From the NCBI RefSeq assembly GCF_042658845.1, contig NZ_JBHSRI010000025.1, forward strand, positions 558,001 to 622,000: a DNA stretch of 64,000 bases, in the 5' to 3' direction. Of this stretch, positions 50,760-59,398 are shown one piece after another; the first letter of the stretch is position 1; every line of letters starts with the position of its first letter. Position numbers and translations under genes: made by a program. The DNA comes from Paenisporosarcina macmurdoensis (lineage in GTDB: Bacteria > Bacillota > Bacilli > Bacillales_A > Planococcaceae). The notes under the pieces are model-generated. The model had not been told where the DNA came from, did no database searches, and was given only the letters and a program-made list of their open reading frames with translations.

Positions 50760-50903
50760 TTGTCTCATTCCTCCAAAAATTAAATTCTACTCTTTCATAC
50801 GCTATTCACAGGAAAAAGTTTCATACATCATCAATAAGTAGGAATATTCCGTTTTTTACATAAACGAAAAGGGATAGTCTATTTTGTGTCGAATAAGTTA
50901 TAG

Positions 50904-50917
50904 TGAAAACGTTTTCA
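50904..50917. promoter_or_regulatory. Catabolite-responsive element (CcpA cre site)
   Basis: TGAAAACGTTTTCA is a perfect 14-bp palindrome matching the cre consensus. It lies 21 bp before the aldehyde dehydrogenase start, just downstream of a likely -10 (TATAGT, 50899-50904), a position that represses initiation. Confidence 0.85.
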
Positions 50918-50937
50918 AAACGAAAGGGGTAAGGTAT

Positions 50938-52416
50938 ATGCAATTGAACAATTACATCGGTGGAATTTGGCAGGATGCGGGAGATGCTAAGTACGTTCCT
51001 GTGACGAACCCAGCAAATGGCGAAGAGTTAGCGCAAGTAAGATTATCAACTAAAGAAGATGTCAATCTAGCTGTAGCAGCTGCAAAGGAAGCTCAGAAGA
51101 AATGGGCGCTTGTTCCTGCACCGAAACGAGCAGATTATTTATATGAAATAGGTCGTATTATGAAAGAAAAGAAAGAGCATTTGGCACAAGTGCTGACAAA
51201 AGAAATGGGTAAAGTCATTGAAGAGGGACGCGGAGAAGTGCAAGAAGGCATTGATATGGCGTTCTATATGGCTGGAGAAGGTCGCCGTTTATTTGGTGAA
51301 ACAACGCCTTCGGAACTTGCGGATAAGTTCGCGATGAGTGTTCGTGCACCAATCGGCGTGGTCGGACTCATTACCCCATGGAACTTCCCTGTAGCAATTG
51401 CCACGTGGAAGTCGTTCCCGGCAATTGTAGCTGGTAATGCATTCTTATGGAAGCCAGCAACAGAAACGCCAATGATGGCATATGAAATGGCGAAGGTTTT
51501 TGAAGAAGCGGGACTTCCTCCTGGTGTCGCGAATATTATATTCGGTTCGGGTGTAGAAGTTGGAACAGCAATGATCGAACATCCAGATGTAAAAGTCATT
51601 TCGTTTACAGGATCAACTGAAACGGGTCGCGCAGTTGCAGAACGTGGCGGTCGTCATTTGAAGAAAGTTTCACTTGAAATGGGCGGGAAGAACGCAGTCA
51701 TTGTAATGGATGATGCGGATCTTGGATTGGCAGTAGAAGGTATTCTTTGGAGTGCTTTTGGAACTGCAGGTCAACGCTGTACCGCATGTAGCCGAGTTAT
51801 CGTGCATAAAGATGTTAAAGAAGAACTTGAAACACTTCTTCTGACTGCGATGGAACAATTAACGATTGGCGATGGTATGGATGAAACAGTGAAAATCGGA
51901 CCAGTAATTAACAAAAAAGCATTAGATAAAATCCATAACTATGTCCAAATCGGAAAAGATGAAGGTGCTACATTACTTGTTGGTGGTGAAATTCTTGCTG
52001 AAGGTAATTTAGCTAAAGGAAACTATTACGCGCCTACTTTGTTCACGAATGTAGATCGCGACAGCCGAATTGCACAAGAAGAAATTTTTGGACCAGTCGT
52101 TTCTCTTATCGAAGTGTCGAGCTTAGAAGAAGCGATTGAAGTAAATAACAGCGTTACATTCGGTTTATCAAGCAGTATATTCTCGCGTGATGTTAACACG
52201 GTATTTAAAGCTCAACGTGATTTAGATACAGGCATTGTGTATGTAAATGCTGGCACAACAGGTGCTGAAATTCATTTACCGTTCGGTGGAACAAAAGGGA
52301 CAGGGAATGGCCATCGTGATTCCGGCGTTGCTGCTCTTGACGTGTATACAGAGTGGAAGAGTATCTATATTGATTTTAGTGGCAAGTTGCAACGAGCTCA
52401 AATCGATAACTCATAA
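50938..52416 (+). CDS. NAD(P)-dependent aldehyde dehydrogenase, probably aminoadipate-semialdehyde dehydrogenase
   Basis: 492 residues from ATG 50938 (AAAGGGGTAAGG upstream). Complete ALDH signature: Glu in SLEMGGKNAVIV (about 253), catalytic Cys in FGTAGQRCTA (about 287), cofactor loop FTGSTETGRA, and EEIFGPVVSLIE. Substrate inferred: the next two genes are a saccharopine dehydrogenase and an acyl-CoA dehydrogenase of glutaryl-CoA type, which together outline lysine degradation via 2-aminoadipate. Carbon repression by CcpA through the cre site. Confidence 0.85.
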   Translation: MQLNNYIGGIWQDAGDAKYVPVTNPANGEELAQVRLSTKEDVNLAVAAAKEAQKKWALVPAPKRADYLYEIGRIMKEKKEHLAQVLTKEMGKVIEEGRGEVQEGIDMAFYMAGEGRRLFGETTPSELADKFAMSVRAPIGVVGLITPWNFPVAIATWKSFPAIVAGNAFLWKPATETPMMAYEMAKVFEEAGLPPGVANIIFGSGVEVGTAMIEHPDVKVISFTGSTETGRAVAERGGRHLKKVSLEMGGKNAVIVMDDADLGLAVEGILWSAFGTAGQRCTACSRVIVHKDVKEELETLLLTAMEQLTIGDGMDETVKIGPVINKKALDKIHNYVQIGKDEGATLLVGGEILAEGNLAKGNYYAPTLFTNVDRDSRIAQEEIFGPVVSLIEVSSLEEAIEVNNSVTFGLSSSIFSRDVNTVFKAQRDLDTGIVYVNAGTTGAEIHLPFGGTKGTGNGHRDSGVAALDVYTEWKSIYIDFSGKLQRAQIDNS

Positions 52417-52450
52417 TAAATAGACTATGTTTTACAAAGGGGATGTAAAA

Positions 52451-53623
52451 ATGAAAGTTGTTGTATTAGGCGCGGGGTTAATGGGGAAAGAAGCAGCACG
52501 TGATTTACTAAAGAGCGAAAACGTTGAAAAGGTATTTTTAGCTGACGTTCATGTCGAGCAAGTGCAAGCTTTTAAAGAAAAAATTCAATCCGACAAAATA
52601 GAAGCAGTCCGTTTAGATGCCAATAATGATGCGGAATTAAAAGCAATAATGAGCAAAGGCGATGTTGTCATTAACGCATTGTTTTATTCGTTTAATGAAA
52701 AAGTAGCACGCACTGCGGTTGAAGTAGGCGTACATTCAATTGATTTAGGCGGTCACATTGGTGGAGCAACGGATGCTGTTCTTGATTTAGCGGATGAAGC
52801 AAAAGCAAAAGGGATCACAGTCATTCCGGACCTAGGGGTAGCTCCAGGAATGATAAATATTTTGTCGGGGTACGGTGCAAGTAAATTAGACGAAGTGAAA
52901 TCAATCAAACTGTATGTAGGTGGAATTCCAGTTGAGCCAGAGGGTCCATTGAAATACAATATCGTCTTCTCCTTAGAAGGCGTTTTGGATCATTACACAG
53001 ACACTTCTCATGTCGTGCGAAATGGTCAATTGCGTGAAGTTCCCTCATTATCAGAAATCGAAACGATTCATTTTGATGGCTTTGCAGAGCTTGAAGCGTT
53101 CCATACGTCAGGTGGAACATCGACATTAACAAAAACATTCCCAAACGTTGAAACACTTGAGTACAAAACGATTCGTTACCAAGGGCATGCCGATAAATTT
53201 AAAGTATTAGTCGATCTTGGCTTAACGAATAAAGAAACAAAAGTAGAAATAGATGGAAAAACGATTAGTACACGTGAAGTGTTAAAAGCAGCTTTAACGC
53301 CTGGATTACTATTAGGTGACAAACAAGATGCCGTGCTGCTACGTGTCATTGTATCTGGTGAAAAAAATGGAGAACCAGTTACATATGAATACGAATTAGT
53401 TACGAAGAAAGATATGGCTGATCAAGTAACAGCAATGGCTCGTGCAACAGCAAATACGATTTCAGTCGTTGCACAAATGATTGGCAACGGAGAAATTACC
53501 AAACGTGGCGTTTACCCACCGGAACAAATAGTTCCTGGTGATGCTTATATTGCAGAAATGCAAAAACGCGGTGTGCATATTCAAGAAACCATTAAACAAT
53601 CAACTTCGGTTGCAAACGGATAA
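52451..53623 (+). CDS. Saccharopine dehydrogenase-family protein
   Basis: 390 residues from ATG 52451 with AAAGGGGATG just upstream. Rossmann fold MKVVVLGAGLMGKEAARDLLKS, a central segment VIPDLGVAPGMINILSGYGASKLDEV, and FHTSGGTSTLTKTFP near residue 218, all typical of saccharopine/lysine-ketoglutarate reductases (LYS9-like). Expected reaction: saccharopine to 2-aminoadipate semialdehyde plus glutamate. Follows the ALDH gene, which would oxidise that semialdehyde. Confidence 0.85.
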   Translation: MKVVVLGAGLMGKEAARDLLKSENVEKVFLADVHVEQVQAFKEKIQSDKIEAVRLDANNDAELKAIMSKGDVVINALFYSFNEKVARTAVEVGVHSIDLGGHIGGATDAVLDLADEAKAKGITVIPDLGVAPGMINILSGYGASKLDEVKSIKLYVGGIPVEPEGPLKYNIVFSLEGVLDHYTDTSHVVRNGQLREVPSLSEIETIHFDGFAELEAFHTSGGTSTLTKTFPNVETLEYKTIRYQGHADKFKVLVDLGLTNKETKVEIDGKTISTREVLKAALTPGLLLGDKQDAVLLRVIVSGEKNGEPVTYEYELVTKKDMADQVTAMARATANTISVVAQMIGNGEITKRGVYPPEQIVPGDAYIAEMQKRGVHIQETIKQSTSVANG

Positions 53624-53637
53624 TAGGGGGCAACATC

Positions 53638-54843
53638 ATGAACTTCGAATTTACAGATGAACATAAGTTACTTCGTAAAACAGTTCGACAATATGTAGAT
53701 GACGAAATATTGCCTCATATAGCCGAATGGGATTCTACTGGCGGGTTTGATCCTAAAGTGTGGCAACGATTAGCAGAGTTAGGTTTTATGGGAGTATGCG
53801 TGCCTGAAGCATATGGTGGTAGTGGAATGGATTATAACGCCTTAGCTATTGTTTGTGAAGAGTTAGAACGCGGTGATACAGCGTTTCGAACAGCAGTATC
53901 TGTTCATATCGGCTTAAACTCTATGACGTTAATGCAATGGGGTACCGAAGAACAAAAGCAAAAATACTTAGTCCCTCAAGCAAAAGGTGAACAAATCGGG
54001 GCTTTTGGGTTAACGGAACCAGGAGCAGGTTCAGACGTTGCTGCAATGTCCACAACGGCAACTCGTGACGGTGACGATTACATTTTAAAAGGCCAAAAAA
54101 CTTGGATTTCTCTATGCGATAAGGCAGACAACTTTGTGGTCTTTGCATATACTGATAAATCAAAGAAACATCATGGCATTAGTGCGTTTATCGTGGAGCG
54201 CACCATGGAGGGCTTTAGTTCTAAAGCAATTAAAGGGAAATACGGTATTCGTGCAGGAAATACGGGAGAAATTTTCTTCGATGAGATCCGAGTACCAGCT
54301 GCAAACCGTATAGGACAAGAAGGCGAAGGCTTTAAAATCGCTATGTCTGCCTTAGATAATGGTCGATTTACTGTAGCTGCAGGTGCAGCTGGATTAATCA
54401 TGGCTTGTATTGAATCAAGTGTGAAATATTGTAATGAACGCGAAACATTTGGTAAACCAATTGGTAAACATCAATTAGTTCAACAAATGGTCGCGAAAAT
54501 GGAAGCGGGTCTACAAATGAGCCGTCTTCTCGTATACCGTGTAGGTGAGTTGAAAAATAAAGGCGTACGCAATACACGCGAGACATCTTTAGCTAAATGG
54601 CAGGCTTGTGATTTTGCCAATCAAGCTGCAGATGATGCTGTTCAAATCCATGGAGCTTATGGATATTCAGACGATTATCCAGTTGCAAGATATTTACGTA
54701 ACTCAAAAGCACCAGTCATTTACGAGGGAACAAGAGAAATTCATACCATTATGCAAGCTGAGTATGTGCTAGGATATCGTGAAGACAAAAAATTATCGAA
54801 TATGCTGCCGAAATGGCCATTTGAAATCGATCAAGAAATGTGA
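53638..54843 (+). CDS. Acyl-CoA dehydrogenase, glutaryl-CoA-dehydrogenase-like
   Basis: 401 residues. FAD motif GLTEPGAGSDVAAMSTTA, the flavin-contact GQKTWISLCDKADNFVVF, and a C-terminus APVIYEGTREIHTIMQAEYVLGYR with the catalytic Glu in YEGTREI. The shape of this tail is typical of glutaryl-CoA dehydrogenase-like enzymes. As third gene after a saccharopine dehydrogenase it would act on glutaryl-CoA from lysine. The -35 of the next transcript lies inside its last codons. Confidence 0.8.
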   Translation: MNFEFTDEHKLLRKTVRQYVDDEILPHIAEWDSTGGFDPKVWQRLAELGFMGVCVPEAYGGSGMDYNALAIVCEELERGDTAFRTAVSVHIGLNSMTLMQWGTEEQKQKYLVPQAKGEQIGAFGLTEPGAGSDVAAMSTTATRDGDDYILKGQKTWISLCDKADNFVVFAYTDKSKKHHGISAFIVERTMEGFSSKAIKGKYGIRAGNTGEIFFDEIRVPAANRIGQEGEGFKIAMSALDNGRFTVAAGAAGLIMACIESSVKYCNERETFGKPIGKHQLVQQMVAKMEAGLQMSRLLVYRVGELKNKGVRNTRETSLAKWQACDFANQAADDAVQIHGAYGYSDDYPVARYLRNSKAPVIYEGTREIHTIMQAEYVLGYREDKKLSNMLPKWPFEIDQEM

Positions 54844-54849
54844 TAGAAT
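54821..54849 (+). promoter_or_regulatory. Sigma-A promoter of the ABC-F leader transcript
   Basis: TTGAAA at 54821-54826, 17-nt spacer, TAGAAT at 54844-54849; each differs from consensus by one base. The -35 is within the acyl-CoA dehydrogenase gene. Start near 54856. Confidence 0.65.
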
Positions 54850-54882
54850 ATTCTAAAATCAATGAACGGAGGTGAGGAAAGA

Positions 54883-55017
54883 ATGAAAAACGCTGTGACT
54901 GCACATGGATTTATATTGGGATTTTTATCCGTTTCATGTGCGATTACTCATGAAATTGTGGCTTACGGGACGGGTCTGTCCATTTTAGACAATTACATGA
55001 ACATCACAGCTGATTAG
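54883..55017 (+). CDS. 44-residue upstream ORF of the ABC-F gene
   Basis: ATG 54883 with a very strong GGAGGTGAGG site (54869-54878). Product MKNAVTAHGFILGFLSVSC then AITHEIVAYGTGLSILDNY and MNITAD: one hydrophobic helix, no homology recognised. Stop at 55017, 28 nt before a terminator that stands between it and the ABC-F gene. It may be a regulatory reading frame, a small membrane protein, or both. Confidence 0.6.
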   Translation: MKNAVTAHGFILGFLSVSCAITHEIVAYGTGLSILDNYMNITAD

Positions 55018-55044
55018 ACATTCTTTCCAAACCGTTATGAACGG

Positions 55045-55077
55045 AAAAAGACTGCTCTCTTCGAGCAGTCTTTTTTT
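55045..55077 (+). terminator. Terminator in the ABC-F leader (putative attenuator)
   Basis: AAAAAGACTGCTC / GAGCAGTCTTTTT with a 5-nt loop and a T7 run. A small CCGTT-ATG-AACGG hairpin (55032-55044) abuts it. Only 41 nt separate it from the ABC-F start, leaving no room for a further promoter. Confidence 0.8.
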
Positions 55078-55118
55078 GTGCTTCCAGCTGTGTTCAATTC
55101 GAAAGGAAGCGAAAAATT

Positions 55119-56990
55119 ATGATATGTACAATACAAGAAATTAGCAAAATGCTCGGTGGAAATACCATATTTGAAGAGCTCTCATTAGCTATAAAAACGG
55201 GAGATAAATTGGGAGTCGTTGGTCGAAATGGCTCGGGGAAAACGACCTTATTTACATTGCTAGCTGGAATTGAAACACCTGATGTAGGTAGCATACATTT
55301 TAAAAAAGGTACAAAAATCAGCTACTTAGCTCAAATCCCTTCATATTCAGAAGTAGTCACAGGCCATGATGTGTTGTTAATGGCATTTGAAGAGTTAGTC
55401 GAGCTTCAGCAAAAAATGACTGTACTAGAAGTGGAAATGGCACAAGCAAAACCGGATGAACTGCAAAGACTTTTAAAACAATATGGGGATATTCAAGAAG
55501 AGTTCACACTTCGGAACGGTTACTCAATGGACTCAGAACTTGATAAAGTGGTTCAAGGGTTACAGTTAACGTCGTTTGTTAACCGTTCGTTTACCAGTTT
55601 AAGTGGAGGCGAACAAACGAAAATCATGCTCGGGAAATTATTGTTAACAAAGCCAGATCTGTTGTTACTCGATGAACCGACAAACCATTTGGATTTATTT
55701 GCAGTTGAATGGCTTGAGCAGTATTTAGTTGATTATGAGGGGACAGTTGTCATCATTTCGCATGACCGCTATTTCTTGGATCAAGTTGTTACGAAAGTAG
55801 CGGATCTAGAAGAAGGCGAATTGATACTTTATCAAGGCAATTATTCATCTTTTGCTATTCAAAAAGAAGAGCGGATCATGCGGGAATTCCAAGACTTCGA
55901 AGAGCAACAGAAAAAAATAAAGAAAATGAAAGAAGCAATTAAAAGATTGCGGCTTTGGGCAAATGAAGCGGTTCCTCCAAATCCAGGCTTGCATCGTCGT
56001 GCCCGTAATATGGAACGTGCTTTAGAACGTATGGAAAAAGTACGCAAGCCTCTCGTCGATCCGAGAAAAATGACGTTAGTGTTTGACGCGGCACCACGAA
56101 GCGGAAAAGAAGTAGTCGTAATGGAAAATGTCTCAAAATCCTTCGGTGACAATGTGTTGCTTCGCAATGCTGATTTTAATGTCTATTGGAAAGATCGAGT
56201 GGCAGTCGTCGGTCGCAATGGAACCGGGAAATCGACGATTTTGAAATTGTTACGAGGCGAAGTGCCAGTTGATGAAGGTGTAGCAAGATTAGGCAGCAAT
56301 GTTCGAGTCGGATTTTTGTCGCAGCATTTTGAAATATCGAATCCGAAAGCACGTTTAATTGATGCTTTTCGTGAAGAAGTATCCATGTTTGAAGGAGAAG
56401 CCCGTCATGTGTTAGCCCGATTTATGTTTTACGGTCCAGATGTATTTAAACGGGTGAGCGACCTAAGCGGTGGCGAACGCATGCGTCTAAGATTAGCGCA
56501 GCTCATGTATCAAGACGTAAATTTGTTGATGCTAGACGAACCGACCAACCATTTAGACATTGATTCACGAGAAGTTTTGGAAGAAGCGCTGGAAGATTTC
56601 CAAGGGACGATTTTAGCGGTATCCCATGATCGCTACTTTTTAAATAAATTATTCCCCCGAACGGCGTGGCTTGATCAAGGAGAATTGACCACATTTGAAG
56701 GTCCATATGAATGGGCTAGAGGTAAGTGGGATGAATTACAAGCTCGACGCCAAGAGGAAGAGGTGAAGAGCGTTGAACTAGTAGGGAAAGTTAAAGCCAT
56801 TCGCGTGAGAGAAATATTATCTCGACCAATCGAAGAAGAAATCGCAGAACTTGAAACTGCAATTGTAGATATAACCATTCGCATAGAAAATCAAGAGGAT
56901 TGGGAAGTTTATGAACAGTTACTTTCTGAGAAATCAACGTTAGAGTTTAGACTTGAAGGATTGCTTGAACAATGGCTAGAGAGTTCATAA
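55119..56990 (+). CDS. ABC-F family ATPase (ribosome-acting, possible antibiotic-resistance protein)
   Basis: 623 residues with two ABC domains and no membrane domain. Walker A GRNGSGKTT (about 35) and GRNGTGKST (about 365); signatures LSGGEQTKIMLGKLL and LSGGERMRLRLAQLM; both Walker B read LLLDEPTNHLD / LMLDEPTNHLD. A basic interdomain linker (EEQQKKIKKMKEAIKRL) and a C-terminal coiled-coil extension of about 80 residues. ABC-F proteins bind the ribosomal E-site; the leader layout suggests the resistance type. Start ATG 55119, AAAGGAAGC upstream. Confidence 0.88.
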   Translation: MICTIQEISKMLGGNTIFEELSLAIKTGDKLGVVGRNGSGKTTLFTLLAGIETPDVGSIHFKKGTKISYLAQIPSYSEVVTGHDVLLMAFEELVELQQKMTVLEVEMAQAKPDELQRLLKQYGDIQEEFTLRNGYSMDSELDKVVQGLQLTSFVNRSFTSLSGGEQTKIMLGKLLLTKPDLLLLDEPTNHLDLFAVEWLEQYLVDYEGTVVIISHDRYFLDQVVTKVADLEEGELILYQGNYSSFAIQKEERIMREFQDFEEQQKKIKKMKEAIKRLRLWANEAVPPNPGLHRRARNMERALERMEKVRKPLVDPRKMTLVFDAAPRSGKEVVVMENVSKSFGDNVLLRNADFNVYWKDRVAVVGRNGTGKSTILKLLRGEVPVDEGVARLGSNVRVGFLSQHFEISNPKARLIDAFREEVSMFEGEARHVLARFMFYGPDVFKRVSDLSGGERMRLRLAQLMYQDVNLLMLDEPTNHLDIDSREVLEEALEDFQGTILAVSHDRYFLNKLFPRTAWLDQGELTTFEGPYEWARGKWDELQARRQEEEVKSVELVGKVKAIRVREILSRPIEEEIAELETAIVDITIRIENQEDWEVYEQLLSEKSTLEFRLEGLLEQWLESS

Positions 56991-56995
56991 TACGT

Positions 56996-57050
56996 AAAGG
57001 GAGCTGTCCCATAGTCATAATATATGACTATGGGCAGTATCCCTTTTTTT
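56996..57050 (+). terminator. Terminator of the ABC-F gene, GCTGTCCC-type
   Basis: CCCATAGTCAT / ATGACTATGGG with an outer AAAGGGA / TATCCCTTT stem and a T7 run. The GAGCTGTCCC start links it to the repeat-associated hairpin at 57829-57876. Confidence 0.8.
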
Positions 57051-57059
57051 ATTTAGTAA

Positions 57060-57190
57060 CTGTTGATTTCCATTTCAGACGGACGCTTTCCGCGGGCATG
57101 GCCTCAGCCTCCTCGACGAGCAAGCTCGCCTGCGGGGTCTTCAGCTCATGCTATTCCCGCTGGAGTCGCCGTCTTCCACTCCAATCAACC
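57060..57190 (-). repeat. Dispersed structured repeat, copy R2 (reverse orientation)
   Basis: Reverse-orientation copy of R1: CTGTTGATTT at its left end, AATCAACC at its right, with GGACGCTTTCCGCGGGC and CCCGCTGGAGTCGCCG inside. The associated GGGACTTATTAGACAGCCCC at 57283-57302 (reverse of the piece near 23206) keeps the same order relative to the repeat as at R1. Confidence 0.8.
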
Positions 57191-57620
57191 AAGTGCTTCA
57201 TGGCAAAATAGATAATTATTACTGTTTACAATGTTTGAATGTAGGTGCAGATAAAAGACTCATTTTTCTCCACTTACTATATTAGGGACTTATTAGACAG
57301 CCCCTTATCTTGTAAACAAAAATTTATGTCGAATAAGTAAATATTTCCTGGGAAATGATTGTCGAATCAACTCTTCAACATGAAAAGAAGAAGGAAAGCC
57401 ATTTTTCTTACCACGAGATATGTCGTATCGGATGCTCCTTATATACAAAAATATTTCCCAAAAGAACCCTAATAAATTACATCAATAGCTGACTTCATGC
57501 TATAGAAAATAGGTGGAAAAGTATAGTTGGAAAATATCATCTTGATTAAAGTGGAATTGAACTTCCACTTTACAAGCTGTGTCGTTTTCTTTTATTCATT
57601 TTTAAATATGTTGTATATAA
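57191..57620. other. Non-coding stretch between R2 and R3
   Basis: 430 nt, AT-rich. It contains the GTGGAGAAAAA/GACAGCCCC repeat piece (57240-57306, minus orientation) and a perfect 9-bp hairpin AAAGTGGAA / TTCCACTTT at 57548-57571. No coding frame or RNA gene recognised. Confidence 0.6.
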
Positions 57621-57810
57621 CTGTTGATTTAAACAGGCAAATGATTGTAGTGGAAGGCGGCGACTCCAGCGGGAAAAGCGTGTCCAGGTGAGACCCCGCA
57701 GGAGCTTGCGACGAGGAGGCTCACGGACCGCCCGCGGAAAGCGTCCGCCTGTTTCTGCATCGCTACGCTAGCTTCGAAACAATATGTCGCGCTGCAACGG
57801 AAATCAACAG
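57621..57810 (+). repeat. Dispersed structured repeat, copy R3
   Basis: Ends CTGTTGATTT and AAATCAACAG are perfect 10-bp inverted repeats. Core blocks as in R1, but the central stem has different sequence (GCG-T-GTCC-AG-GTGAG paired with CTCAC-GGAC-CGC) while keeping the pairing. A piece reading TGCATCGCTACGCTAGCTTCG here is the reverse complement of one inside R1 (23515-23535). Confidence 0.8.
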
Positions 57811-57828
57811 AGTAGTATTTTTAACATG

Positions 57829-57876
57829 AAAAAGGGCTGTCCCAAAAGCCATGAAAATTGACTTTTGGGACAGCCC
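57829..57876 (-). terminator. Terminator of atoE, GCTGTCCC-type
   Basis: 15-bp perfect stem GGGCTGTCCCAAAAG / CTTTTGGGACAGCCC; on the minus strand followed by TTTTTC. Lies beyond R3, mirroring the hairpin next to R2. Confidence 0.8.
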
Positions 57877-57903
57877 CTAATGGACGGAATAAGTGAATTT
57901 ATT

Positions 57904-59217
57904 TTAGAAGAAATATAAACCAAAGCTTATAACAATACCACTTAAGATAAGAACAAATAGGCAGTAGCCCATAATGTCTTTCGCACGTAGTCCAGCAATA
58001 GCTAGTGCTGGTAATGCCCAAAATGGCTGGATCATGTTCGTCCAAGCGTCACCCCATGCAATGGCCATAGCAGTTTTTGAGTAGCTTACGCCAAGTGTAT
58101 TGGCTGCGTCCAACATGATAGGTGCTTGCACAGCCCACTGACCTCCGCCTGATGGGACGAAGAAGTTGACGATACCGGCAGCGTAGAATGTGAATAATGG
58201 GAAAGTGTTTTCATTCGAAATGCTAACAAATGCTTCAGACATGACGCCAGCTAATCCAGATGTAACCATCATACCCATGATTCCTGCATAGAATGGAAAC
58301 TGGATAATGATACCCCCAGCTGTTTTTACTGCATTAGCAACAGCAGCTAAATAACGTTTCGGAGTACCATGGAAAATGATACCGAGTACCACGAAAATTA
58401 AGTTGACGATATTAATATTCAAATCGAAGCCTTTTGTTGCAAAGTGATAGCCAAAGTAAACTAATCCAAATGCGCCAATTAAAAATGATAAAATATAGCT
58501 GTTTTCCATTTTTGCAGCAGGAGTTAAGTCGCCAACTTCTTCGACTTCTACTGGCTCTTCTAATAGAGCGGGATCAACAATAAATGTATCTTCTTTTTTA
58601 GGCATCATCCAGCGATTTAATAATGGAACGGTAATAATTAATAGGATGACAATGACTAAGTTATATGTAGAGAAAATCGTTTCACTTGTCGGAATAACAC
58701 CCATTTGTTGAGCAAATGGATGACCTTCTGTTGCGATGGACAACGGAATGGAGCCAGCTAATCCACCGTGCCAAATAACAAATCCTGAGTAAGCGCTCGC
58801 AATTAACAAACGATAATCAACGCCAGGAACTTGACGTGCAATTTCTTTTGCAAACAAAGCACCAATAACTAAGCCGAAGCCCCAGTTAATCCAACAAGCA
58901 ATTAATGAAACAAAGCTTACAAGTAAAATAGCTGAGCCCGGTGATTTTGCTCCACGAGCCATCGTGCTTAGCAATCTTTTGAAAAGAGGACTACTGGCTA
59001 ATACATGTCCTGCGACTAGAACAATCACCATTTGCATGGTAAACGCTAGCAAGCCCCAAAATCCATCTCCCCAATAAACCACCATATCTAGTGGACTTGA
59101 ATCTGTTAAACCGACGCCTAATAAAAATACCAAAAAAGTTAAGATTGCAACGAATATGTATGGGTCTGGCAAATACCGTTCCATGAGTGTGTTCGAAAAA
59201 CGTGTAAGAGTTTTCAA
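57904..59217 (-). CDS. atoE: AtoE-family short-chain fatty acid transporter
   Basis: 437 residues from TTG 59217, chosen because AAAGGAG lies 7 nt upstream; a longer ATG frame (59250) would include that site in coding sequence. About 12 TM helices; NTLMERYLPDPYIFVAILTFLVF, IACWINWGFGLVIGALFAKEIAR and FFVPSGGGQWAVQAPIML are typical of the AtoE (SCFA) family. Imports butyrate/acetoacetate-type acids. Monocistronic. Confidence 0.88.
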   Translation of the reverse strand: MKTLTRFSNTLMERYLPDPYIFVAILTFLVFLLGVGLTDSSPLDMVVYWGDGFWGLLAFTMQMVIVLVAGHVLASSPLFKRLLSTMARGAKSPGSAILLVSFVSLIACWINWGFGLVIGALFAKEIARQVPGVDYRLLIASAYSGFVIWHGGLAGSIPLSIATEGHPFAQQMGVIPTSETIFSTYNLVIVILLIITVPLLNRWMMPKKEDTFIVDPALLEEPVEVEEVGDLTPAAKMENSYILSFLIGAFGLVYFGYHFATKGFDLNINIVNLIFVVLGIIFHGTPKRYLAAVANAVKTAGGIIIQFPFYAGIMGMMVTSGLAGVMSEAFVSISNENTFPLFTFYAAGIVNFFVPSGGGQWAVQAPIMLDAANTLGVSYSKTAMAIAWGDAWTNMIQPFWALPALAIAGLRAKDIMGYCLFVLILSGIVISFGLYFF

Positions 59218-59398
59218 CTTTCTGCTCCTTTCGATTCTTCTCCCGTCCAATGTCTACTTTATCCTAAGTTCCGAATTTTATCTATATGAATTATTAAACT
59301 ATTCAAAATGAATAAATAATTAACAAATTTATGAAACGAAAATGTTTGAGGACGGTCTAATGAAGTAACGAAGCAGTTGGGAAAGGGGAGAGAGTAGT

